Assembly: GCA_049582005.1 (NCBI GenBank)
Contig: JBAUTB010000062.1
Span: forward strand, 1-7,133
Reading direction: 5' to 3'
Source: Sivonenia sp049582005
GTDB taxonomy: Bacteria; Cyanobacteriota; Cyanobacteriia; Gloeobacterales; PMM-0068
DNA length: 7,133 bases
A model generated the notes under the pieces. It ran no database searches. It had not been told where the DNA came from and saw only the letters and a list, made by a program, of their open reading frames with translations. Positions 1 through 5,328 of the stretch are shown piece after piece. Each line of letters begins with the position of its first letter. Within the stretch, counting starts at the first letter, position 1. A program made the translations under genes and the position numbers.

Positions 1-109
1 TTCCAGTATCAAAAACATAGATTTTATGACAAAATTGGCTAGCATGGCGAAGAGTTTGTGCAATGACATCACCCTCATTCTTGACCAGACAAATAGCATG
101 AATTCGCAT
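1..109 (-). CDS. Family 2 glycosyltransferase, N-terminal fragment (cut by window edge)
   Basis: Translating the minus strand from the ATG at 109 gives 36 codons running off the left edge. It begins MRIHAICLVKNEGDVI and continues through LRHASQFCHKIYVFDTG. The pattern of a short strand, VKNE, a helix, then a hydrophobic strand ending in D-T-G is the nucleotide-sugar-binding start of GT-A fold family 2 glycosyltransferases, which move a sugar from an NDP donor to a glycan, lipid or protein. The DxD motif and acceptor domain lie outside the window, so the substrate cannot be guessed. A GGAG at 123-120, 10 nt before the ATG, could be the ribosome binding site. The same frame stays open upstream to a TGA at 352-350 without an in-frame ATG, so a longer N-terminus from a TTG cannot be excluded, but family members usually start at this point. 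Confidence 0.72.
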   Translation of the reverse strand, partial: MRIHAICLVKNEGDVIAQTLRHASQFCHKIYVFDTG

Positions 110-247
110 AGAAAAAGGGCTCCGAAAGTTGGCAAGTGGATCTAAGCGGCCTGACTTTTCTAGAATCAGGCTAGGCAGTAATAAAAGGCCAAATTGACGA
201 GAAAAACTGCATGGATGTGTGTCATCGGCGAAGTCCTTCAAGTTCAA

Positions 248-289
248 GGGACACAGTTTAAGTATAAAGGGATACAGCTTTAGTATAAC
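248..289. repeat. Two tandem copies of a 21-bp unit
   Basis: Copy 1 (248-268) and copy 2 (269-289) match at 17 of 21 positions; both begin GGGA and share ACAG, TT and AGTATAA. The bases just before copy 1 (about 236-247) resemble part of a third, decayed copy. On the minus strand each copy carries a TATACT box (266-261 and 287-282). Confidence 0.65.
261..287 (-). promoter_or_regulatory. Possible duplicated -10 boxes upstream of the glycosyltransferase
   Basis: TATACT occurs twice on the minus strand, at 287-282 and 266-261, exactly one 21-bp repeat apart. Each differs from the sigma-70 consensus TATAAT at one base. A poor -35 candidate (TGGACT) lies 18 nt upstream of the first. The leader to the ATG at 109 would be about 145-170 nt. 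No transcription evidence exists in the sequence itself. Confidence 0.25.
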
Positions 290-337
290 AGAAAACTGTA
301 AAGAAAGTCCAGGATAATCGCATCTAATTTTGCATAC

Positions 338-445
338 ATACAGCGGATTTCAGCTTCGTGAAGTACATTTGCAATGACTAAAAGCTTTTTTTAGAAAGGA
401 TTATAAGATTTTCGGTGTGTATCACAGAGGCGCGATCCGCTGTAT
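338..445. repeat. 11-bp perfect inverted repeat with an 86-nt spacer
   Basis: ATACAGCGGAT at 338-348 is the exact reverse complement of ATCCGCTGTAT at 435-445. The arms could close a long stem-loop in RNA from either strand or mark a pair of protein sites. It lies downstream of the unknown gene ending at 499. There is no adjacent T-run, so it is not a typical intrinsic terminator. Confidence 0.55.
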
Positions 446-498
446 TTCGCTCTATCAAGAGGTTTAGTCCCTCAAATTCTGATTGTTTACAGGGATAA

Positions 499-987
499 TT
501 AGACCAATTCATCCAGCGCTTTATGGGTATTTGTATGCTGCTTCACATTGTCTGAATCGCGGACATTCCGCACAGGATTAATCACTCTTTTTATGTCAGG
601 GCTATGCATGAGAACAAAAGTTCCTGACTCCGGGGTACAGATTTCTCCCTGTGGAATCAGCTTGAGATGGGGTTTCGCTTTATAGGTCCGCGTCGCTGCC
701 TGAGCGCGAAATATAAAATCATCGCAGGGGACTACTTCTGGGGGAAAAATGTCTTGGGGGAGAGAAACTTGGTCGTTTTGGACAAATTCAGCAAAGGTCC
801 CACCATATACCAGTTTAAAGGTGGTCTTAATTCCTCTTTGGACAGACTCTAGGGCTGTAGCAGGAATAGGTTCTGCAACAAGGACTGGGTCCGCTTTTCC
901 GTCTTCATTACGCAGTAGACAAGTAGCTATTCCTACCACCAAGTAGTCCAACCCTGTTATGTCTGCTAATTCTGCAATGGTCGCCAT
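499..987 (-). CDS. Hypothetical protein, 162 aa, probably cytoplasmic
   Basis: I do not recognise a named domain. The protein starts at an ATG at 987 with a weak purine-rich AAGAGA about 7 nt upstream. It has no signal peptide or membrane segment. A mixed N-terminal part (residues 1-30, TGLDYLVVGIATCLLRNEDG) is followed by a Pro-rich stretch (33-45), a middle region with Q-D-I-F-P-P-E-V-V-P-C-D-D-F around 78-91, and a polar tail ending DNVKQHTNTHKALDELV. The compact, evenly composed sequence, the plausible promoter and the clean divergence from bioY argue that it is a real gene. The style resembles small lineage-specific cyanobacterial hypotheticals, but that is an impression and no function is proposed. 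Cys23, Cys89 and Cys117 are present without a CxxC metal motif. Confidence 0.8.
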   Translation of the reverse strand: MATIAELADITGLDYLVVGIATCLLRNEDGKADPVLVAEPIPATALESVQRGIKTTFKLVYGGTFAEFVQNDQVSLPQDIFPPEVVPCDDFIFRAQAATRTYKAKPHLKLIPQGEICTPESGTFVLMHSPDIKRVINPVRNVRDSDNVKQHTNTHKALDELV

Positions 988-1132
988 GCACGTTTCTCTT
1001 TATACTGAGGGCTGCATTGTATCATCTGCACTTCTGCTGGATTTTGGTTAGATTTTATTTCTTGGTATTAAAACTGCCGATATCTATCCGTTTTTAGCTA
1101 TGCTCTATGGTTGAGACACTAGGGATAGTTAT
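988..1132. promoter_or_regulatory. 145-bp divergent regulatory region between the unknown gene and bioY
   Basis: The region must hold promoters for both flanking genes. The minus-strand signal at 1024-1016 is listed separately. For bioY there is no clear -35/-10 pair; the strongest site on that side is the Shine-Dalgarno-like AGGGA at 1121-1125. No biotin-repressor operator of the BirA type (TTGTAAACC with its inverted partner) was seen. Confidence 0.5.
1016..1024 (-). promoter_or_regulatory. Extended -10 element for the unknown 162-aa gene
   Basis: The minus strand reads TGATACAAT, fitting TGnTATAAT with one mismatch. It sits about 29 nt upstream of the ATG at 987, leaving a leader of about 20 nt. 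No good -35 box is found 17 nt upstream, which extended -10 promoters tolerate. Confidence 0.35.
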
Positions 1133-1798
1133 TTGGCACAGGCATCCACTACAAAAAGTGATTCTTCCACCTATAAACCTCGTCAGCGAAAACGCCTTCC
1201 CTTTCCTGGCATTACAGAACTGCTCTGGGGAATGGTCGGGGTCGGATTGATGGTAGGTGGGACCCTCCTGCACCTAGAGGTCCCCGACCGATTCCCCCAG
1301 ACGTTTGATTTTTCCCATTGGCCGCCTTCGATACAATGGGATTGGCTACCTATTTATCGCTTTTCTTTTCAAACAGCTGCAGTCTTTCTCTCTGCCTGTA
1401 TAGGTGGACCTGTCGCCGGGGGACTTACGCAAATAGCCTATCTAGCCCTGGGCCTATATGGCTTCCCGGTCTTTATGGATGGAGGAAGCTTAGATTATCT
1501 GGCCCGTCCGGCCATTGGTTATCTGCTAGGGTTCATTCCAGCCGCAATTATCACGGGTCGCTGGGCCTTCCAAAAATCCGAACGGGCCAATCTACTCCGT
1601 CTTGTGACCAGCGCTTTGGCTGGGCTAGGAATCATCCATCTATGTGGCTTAGTCGGCTTAGCCTTGCGCTTTGGCTTTAGTCAGGAATGGACGACCGCAG
1701 CCTATCAATACTCGTTGCTCCCGCTTCCAGGACAGACTTTAGGATTATTTTTAGCGGTGGGGATGAGCTTTTTGGTGCGCAAGCTTCTGCTTACGTGA
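1133..1798 (+). CDS. bioY: BioY, biotin-binding S component of an ECF transporter
   Basis: BioY is the integral membrane protein that binds biotin and, with EcfT and the EcfA ATPases, imports it. The 221-residue protein has a polar, Lys/Arg-rich N-terminal tail (1-24), then about six hydrophobic segments, roughly 28-48, 78-98, 99-115, 124-142, 155-180 and 195-216. The family signature is clear at 91-133: GGPVAGGLTQIAYLALG, then YGFPVF, GGSLDY and PAIGYLLGF. Start: TTG at 1133 with AGGGA seven bases upstream; an in-frame TGA at 1112-1114 blocks any longer form, and the first ATG (residue 34) would cut into the first membrane helix. No EcfT, EcfA or biotin synthesis gene lies nearby, so it is a solitary S component that would use a shared energising module or act alone. 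Its end overlaps the convergent HAD-like gene by 8 bp. Confidence 0.93.
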   Translation: MAQASTTKSDSSTYKPRQRKRLPFPGITELLWGMVGVGLMVGGTLLHLEVPDRFPQTFDFSHWPPSIQWDWLPIYRFSFQTAAVFLSACIGGPVAGGLTQIAYLALGLYGFPVFMDGGSLDYLARPAIGYLLGFIPAAIITGRWAFQKSERANLLRLVTSALAGLGIIHLCGLVGLALRFGFSQEWTTAAYQYSLLPLPGQTLGLFLAVGMSFLVRKLLLT

Positions 1799-2474
1799 CC
1801 ACTTGTGCAATCCGCTCCCATTCAATCTGATCAAAGTGATTCACTACCCAATCAGCTCGACGATGGAGCATCTGGTAGGGCAGGACAGTAGGTAAGCCTA
1901 CCGCTTGCATCCCACAGGCTTGGGCAGAGAGGACTCCTGGATAAGTACTCTCCAGAGCAACACAGTCAGGGGCTTCTATAGATTGACCCAAAAGTTGATT
2001 GAGCTGAATCAGGGCTGTTTGGTAACTTTCAGGGTGGGGCTTGGATTGAGCAACTTCATCGCCACAGACCACTACGGCAAAATTATCCTTTACACCCATC
2101 TTGAGCAGAACCGGGATTACTTCTCGGTGTGGAGCATGGGTGACTAGACCCAGAGGAATCCCTTGTTGTGCGAGTTGGTTTATACAGGTTTGTACCCCAG
2201 CGACCAAGGTGCATTGCTGATCTATCCGCGATAAATAGAGCGCGCCACGTTGATCTACCAATTCTTGCACCAACGCCTTGGTGACCGTCCGGCCCCTCAT
2301 CTCCAAGACCATGCGTAAAGCCAGCGTATCGGTGCGGCCCAAGCAGACTTCCCGATAGGCTTCAGGTCCTAAGACCAGACCTATGTCATGCAGCACCGCT
2401 TCCATAGATAAGCGCCGCAGGGCTTGGTCTTGGACCACGACCCCACTCAATTCAAAGAAGACCGCCTTGGGCAC
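1791..2474 (-). CDS. HAD-like protein with degenerate catalytic motifs (probable pseudoenzyme)
   Basis: The 227-aa protein has the layout of subfamily I HAD phosphatases related to beta-phosphoglucomutase/CbbY: core strand with motif I near residue 8, alpha-helical cap (about 15-85), motif II Thr112 in LGLVTHAP, motif III Lys145 in SKPHPESY, motif IV around 175 in ALESTYPGV, then the AQACGMQAVGL strand. The nucleophile and acid/base aspartates of motif I (DxDG) are replaced: it reads FFELSGVV, giving Glu8 and Ser10. The second acidic residue of motif IV (usually ED) is Ser176. Since HAD phosphatases need the motif I Asp for the phospho-enzyme step, this protein is probably not an active phosphatase and may bind a ligand or partner instead. 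It starts at GTG (2474), 6 bp after the clpS stop, probably by translational coupling. The frame is intact and long, so it is not a decayed pseudogene. Its biological role is unknown. Confidence 0.85.
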   Translation of the reverse strand: MPKAVFFELSGVVVQDQALRRLSMEAVLHDIGLVLGPEAYREVCLGRTDTLALRMVLEMRGRTVTKALVQELVDQRGALYLSRIDQQCTLVAGVQTCINQLAQQGIPLGLVTHAPHREVIPVLLKMGVKDNFAVVVCGDEVAQSKPHPESYQTALIQLNQLLGQSIEAPDCVALESTYPGVLSAQACGMQAVGLPTVLPYQMLHRRADWVVNHFDQIEWERIAQVVT

Positions 2475-2480
2475 GAAGGG

Positions 2481-2822
2481 TTACTCACCCTCGTCCGAAT
2501 GAGCTGTCAAACCTTCAGAACGCAACTGAGAAGCTACCATTTCACACACCTCAGGATGGCCTTTATAGACCACACTGCTCCCTTCGCTATGAGCCTGATA
2601 GGCTAGCTGCCCTGCTTCATCTACCCCCATTCCAGGAACACACTTGACCAGGGCAGTAATCACATGCTCAAAGGTGTTCCAATCGTCATTAATCAGAATG
2701 ACCCGGCCATCACGATACTTTTTAGAAATAGTTTTTTCAGCAGGATCTTTCACCGGTGCTAGCGGCGAGACAGCAGCCTGAAAGGTCCCACAGTTATTAC
2801 GTCTGTATAGTGTTGGGAGCAC
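2481..2822 (-). CDS. clpS: ClpS, N-degron adaptor of the Clp protease
   Basis: ClpS binds proteins with destabilising N-terminal residues and hands them to the ClpC/ClpA unfoldase for degradation by ClpP. The core is clear: YRDGRVILINDDWNTFEHV, then LVKCVPGM, AYQAHSEGSSVVYKG and a C-terminal helix with SQLRSEGLTAH. Counting from the GTG at 2822 (113 aa), the N-D-D of the substrate pocket is residues 45-47 and the conserved His of the VHxxG-type motif is His78, so N-degron binding should be intact. Trp48 is unusual; most homologues have Tyr or Phe. Start choice: no ATG exists in frame. GTG at 2822 has a GAGG (2835-2832) 9 nt upstream. The alternative GTG at 2753 would give 90 aa and lacks such a site, and the frame stays open back to the NYN stop (TTG at 2885). 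Third gene of the metG cluster. The N-terminal extension is the least certain part. Confidence 0.88.
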   Translation of the reverse strand: MLPTLYRRNNCGTFQAAVSPLAPVKDPAEKTISKKYRDGRVILINDDWNTFEHVITALVKCVPGMGVDEAGQLAYQAHSEGSSVVYKGHPEVCEMVASQLRSEGLTAHSDEGE

Positions 2823-2825
2823 TAT
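2807..2825. repeat. Hairpin over the proposed clpS start codon
   Basis: ATAGTG (2807-2812) and CACTAT (2820-2825) are perfect inverted arms around a 7-nt loop. In the clpS mRNA the first arm would be ATAGTG containing the proposed GTG start, so folding would hide the start codon. Six base pairs, only two of them G-C, is weak, so this may be fortuitous. Confidence 0.35.
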
Positions 2826-2888
2826 TAAATACCTCGAGTGTAGGTCACTTGTCCCTATTTTGCTGGGTATTCCTACCACGGGCAAGCA

Positions 2889-3503
2889 TTAGAGGTCATC
2901 TTCTTGATCGTCGAGGTGGTGACCGTTGCTGCTTATCCCATTCGGACGATAGGCATAGGCTGGACGGGGTGCTTTTTGAATATCATCCCGAATCTGCTCG
3001 AGGTCAGTGTAGCGGTCTGCCACGTTGATCAACAAGTCACTGGTCATGGAACGCAGAGACACAACCTCGATGCGCACCCCCTTATAGCTGGCAGCATTTA
3101 CCGCATAGGCCAAGTCACCATCCCCACTGACCAGGATAGCGGTCTCGTACCAGCTCGCCAAAGACAGCAAATCCACCGCAATCTCTACATCGAGGTTGGC
3201 TTTTTTGGAACCATCGGGCAGTTGGACCAAATCCTTGGTGATCACCCGATAGCCATTACGACGCATCCAGAGTAAGAATCCTTGCTGCTTTTCATTGGTT
3301 CGGTCCACTCCCGTATAGAAGAAGGCCCTTAGCAACCGAGAGCCCCCTGTCAGGCTACTCAAAAGCTTAGTGTAATCAATTTCAATGCCTAGTTGGAGGG
3401 CAGCATAGAAAAGATTAGACCCGTCAATAAATACCGCTACACGGCCTCGATTTTCACTGCCTGAATCCCAAACGTTCATCGAGTTGTTATCAAGTCTTGT
3501 CAT
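2889..3503 (-). CDS. NYN-domain protein of the LabA/DUF88 family
   Basis: The 204-residue protein is a PIN-like NYN domain, a fold used by metal-dependent RNases. It has the expected acidic cluster: Asp27 and Asn30 in VAVFIDGSNLFYA, Asp105 and Asp111 in NLDVEIAVDLL, and Asp128/Asp130 in LVSGDGDLAYAV, preceded by a basic KKAN at 100-103. All residues for metal binding seem present. The last 25 residues are polar and acidic (HHLDDQEDDL) and probably disordered. In Synechococcus elongatus the relative LabA affects clock-controlled gene expression, but many cyanobacteria carry several paralogues, so I do not assign labA. Start: ATG at 3503 with a strong GAGAGG (3515-3510) six bases upstream. It follows metG by 27 bp, so co-transcription is likely, which fits a role in RNA or tRNA turnover, although that is inference. 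Its stop is separated by one codon from an open frame that continues into clpS. Confidence 0.9.
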   Translation of the reverse strand: MTRLDNNSMNVWDSGSENRGRVAVFIDGSNLFYAALQLGIEIDYTKLLSSLTGGSRLLRAFFYTGVDRTNEKQQGFLLWMRRNGYRVITKDLVQLPDGSKKANLDVEIAVDLLSLASWYETAILVSGDGDLAYAVNAASYKGVRIEVVSLRSMTSDLLINVADRYTDLEQIRDDIQKAPRPAYAYRPNGISSNGHHLDDQEDDL

Positions 3504-3515
3504 GATGGGCCTCTC

Positions 3516-3531
3516 AATTAAGTAGTTAATT
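3516..3531. repeat. Palindrome between metG and the NYN gene
   Basis: AATTAA (3516-3521), GTAG, TTAATT (3526-3531) is a perfect 6-bp inverted repeat with a 4-nt loop. It overlaps the last base of the metG stop codon and lies just upstream of the NYN ribosome binding site. All arm pairs are A-T, so an RNA hairpin would be weak; it could modulate translation or be chance in AT-rich spacer. Confidence 0.4.
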
Positions 3532-5066
3532 TAAGGGTCAATACGCGGGAATAAGGGTTCACCAAGACTGAGGGTCTGGCCGGGAGGAAGTTTCCCCCAG
3601 ACCGTTTCTTCCCAGTTGATTTGGTTCCAGGTCTCTGGAGAGAAACCTAGTTGCTGATAAACCCCCCGGCTCATTCCTGGGATTACCGGGGCCAATAAAA
3701 CAGCTGCGATCCTGACCGACTCAAGCACACAGTAAATAACCCGTTCTACGCCAGCTTGGTCCTGATTTTTATAGAGGGCCCAAGGCGCTTTTTCATCCAG
3801 ATACTTATTGCCGCGACGGACCAGCGACAAGGCCGACTCACAGGCATCGGAAAAAGCAAGCTGCTTATAGGCTTGGGCGGTCGGTTCTATGACTTGTGCC
3901 GCTAAAGCAGATAAGTCTTCATCGGTCTGGACAGCAGGAACGATCCCCCCACAATACTTACTGGCCATCCGCAAGGTGCGGTTGAGCAAATTACCAAAAT
4001 CATTGGCCAGATCAGCATTCAGCGTGTTGATGAAGCGATTTTCTGCAAAGTCTCCATCCCGTCCAAATTCCAACTCTTTGAGGAAGTAATAGCGAACAGC
4101 ATCAGACCCATAGCGCTCCACCAAATCAAAGGGGTCTAGGGTATTGCCTAAAGACTTCCCCATTTTGCGGCCATCCTTCGTCAGATAACCATGGCCAAAG
4201 ATTTTTTTGGGAAGGGGCAACCCAGCCGATAGAAGCATCGCAGGCCAATATACCGCATGGAAGCGGAGGATATCTTTACCGATGAGGTGGAGGTCTACAG
4301 GCCACCACTCAGCGATAGCGTTATCCAGGCTGGGCGTTTGATCAGGACTAAGCAGCGCGGAGATGTAACCCAGCAGCGCATCGAACCAGACATAAATTGT
4401 TTGGGTTTGGTCAATGGGCAAAGGAATGCCCCAGGTCACAGAGCTGCGGGAAATCGGAAAGTCTCTTAAGCCCTCTTTTACCCAACCCAGTACTTCATTA
4501 CGGCGGAAATCCGGCTGGATAAAGTCAGGATTCTGCTCAAAATAGGTTTCTAAGGTCTGCTGGTACTTAGAGAGGGCAAAGAAGTAGTTTTCTTCTCGGT
4601 TTGTTTCTACAGGCTTATGATGAATAGGGCAGAGGTCACCTTCTAGCAGTTCCTTGGCATCCTTATATTCTTCACATTGCACACAGTAGGGACCTTCATA
4701 GAAGTCGCGGTAGATATCCCCTTTTTCATAAACCCGCATAAAAAACTCTTTAACAATTAATTCATGCCGTGGGTTGGTGGTACGGATAAATCGATCGTAA
4801 TGAATATTTAATAGTTGCCAAAGGCGGTCAAATTCTGGAGCGATCTCATCACAGTGAACCTGTGGACTTTTGCCCTGTTTCTCTGCGGCTTGTTGAATCT
4901 TCTGACCATGCTCATCTGTACCTGTAACCAAAAGTACATCCCGCCCGCTGAGGCGATAATAGCGAGCTAATGCATCAGCAGCCATCGTTGGATAAGCGCT
5001 CCCGACATGAGGAAGTGCATTGACGTAGTAGAGGGGGGTCGTCACAGTGAAGCGCAAAGTAGCCAA
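3531..5066 (-). CDS. metG: Methionyl-tRNA synthetase
   Basis: This essential class I synthetase charges tRNA-Met, including the initiator, using ATP. The 511-aa protein has the N-terminal Rossmann fold with the HIGH-type motif as PHVGSAY (residues 19-25), TGTDEHGQKI (48-57), a connective-peptide zinc knuckle with C128-x2-C131 and C146-x2-H149 (CPIHH), WGIPLP and VWFDALLGYISA before the second half, and the KMSKS loop as KDGRKMGKSLGN (301-305 KMGKS). The anticodon-binding helical domain fills the rest. It ends at 511 without the C-terminal Trbp111-like dimerisation domain of longer bacterial forms, as in Thermus-type enzymes. Start: TTG at 5066 is the first start after an in-frame TAA (5078-5076); other options are TTG 5057 and GTG 5045. 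No ATG is possible without losing the first catalytic motif. Likely first gene of the cluster with NYN, clpS and the HAD-like gene. Confidence 0.97.
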   Translation of the reverse strand: MATLRFTVTTPLYYVNALPHVGSAYPTMAADALARYYRLSGRDVLLVTGTDEHGQKIQQAAEKQGKSPQVHCDEIAPEFDRLWQLLNIHYDRFIRTTNPRHELIVKEFFMRVYEKGDIYRDFYEGPYCVQCEEYKDAKELLEGDLCPIHHKPVETNREENYFFALSKYQQTLETYFEQNPDFIQPDFRRNEVLGWVKEGLRDFPISRSSVTWGIPLPIDQTQTIYVWFDALLGYISALLSPDQTPSLDNAIAEWWPVDLHLIGKDILRFHAVYWPAMLLSAGLPLPKKIFGHGYLTKDGRKMGKSLGNTLDPFDLVERYGSDAVRYYFLKELEFGRDGDFAENRFINTLNADLANDFGNLLNRTLRMASKYCGGIVPAVQTDEDLSALAAQVIEPTAQAYKQLAFSDACESALSLVRRGNKYLDEKAPWALYKNQDQAGVERVIYCVLESVRIAAVLLAPVIPGMSRGVYQQLGFSPETWNQINWEETVWGKLPPGQTLSLGEPLFPRIDP

Positions 5067-5217
5067 AGTCCAAAATTATGCTGTAAATCTGATTTGATCA
5101 TACCTACAGGTTCGTTTTAACTAGAAAACCATATCCCTTCTTAAGCTTTAAATCCTTCTTCTAGGAAGTACGGGGATCAATAAGTAATCGAGATGCCAAA
5201 AATGCCTTACAAATCTC

Positions 5218-5237
5218 CATAGATCAAAAAATCTATG
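5218..5237. repeat. 7-bp hairpin CATAGAT / ATCTATG
   Basis: Perfect arms at 5218-5224 and 5231-5237 with an A-rich 6-nt loop (CAAAAA). It lies about 150 nt upstream of the metG start and would be in its leader if transcription begins further upstream. Confidence 0.5.
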
Positions 5238-5270
5238 AAGTAAGAAATGACAAAAATTAGAATCAAGCAA

Positions 5271-5286
5271 GATTACTAATGTAATC
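5271..5286. repeat. 16-bp palindrome GATTAC-TAAT-GTAATC
   Basis: Two perfect 6-bp half sites with a 4-bp centre, the geometry of a dimeric regulator's operator. A lone GTAATC half site recurs at 5184-5189. The regulator is not identifiable; it is not an NtcA site (GTA-N8-TAC). Confidence 0.4.
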
Positions 5287-5291
5287 GACTA

Positions 5292-5321
5292 CACAGGAAC
5301 GAAATGCTAAATAATCCTGTG
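5292..5321. repeat. 7-bp inverted repeat CACAGGA / TCCTGTG
   Basis: Arms at 5292-5298 and 5315-5321 are exact complements with a 16-nt loop. It immediately follows the 5271-5286 palindrome, adding to the clustered symmetry. Confidence 0.45.
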
Positions 5322-5328
5322 GTTATAA

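Larger units (their letters stand above)
110..498. other. 389-bp gap between two minus-strand genes, no supported gene
   Basis: It separates the unknown protein ending at 499 from the glycosyltransferase starting at 109. It holds a 21-bp tandem repeat (248-289), an 11-bp inverted repeat with arms 338-348 and 435-445, and a small AT-rich hairpin at 378-394 (CTAAAA, 5-nt loop, TTTTAG). No tRNA or recognised structured RNA is visible. The minus-strand frame of the glycosyltransferase is open to 349, but its translation is rich in Leu, Phe and Cys and does not look convincingly coding. Confidence 0.6.

Noticed and set aside
110..498. Small structured RNA such as tmRNA, RNase P RNA or 6S RNA, or a CRISPR array
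   Set aside because: None of the conserved sequences of these RNAs is present, and the only tandem repeat has two adjacent copies without spacers.
1078..1090. GATATCTATCC upstream of bioY, reminiscent of a BioR operator half
   Set aside because: Only a partial match without the palindromic partner; BioR is known from alphaproteobacteria.
1791..2474. HAD-like gene as a decayed pseudogene
   Set aside because: No frameshift or internal stop over 227 codons, and the non-catalytic core and motifs II and III are preserved.
2904..3275. Plus-strand open frame of 123 codons
   Set aside because: It is antisense to the conserved NYN domain and has no motif of its own.
5161..5220. 19-codon minus-strand ORF (MEICKAFLASRLL...) upstream of metG, considered as a leader peptide
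   Set aside because: No ribosome binding site, no run of Met codons that would sense charged tRNA-Met, and no attenuator-like terminator after it.
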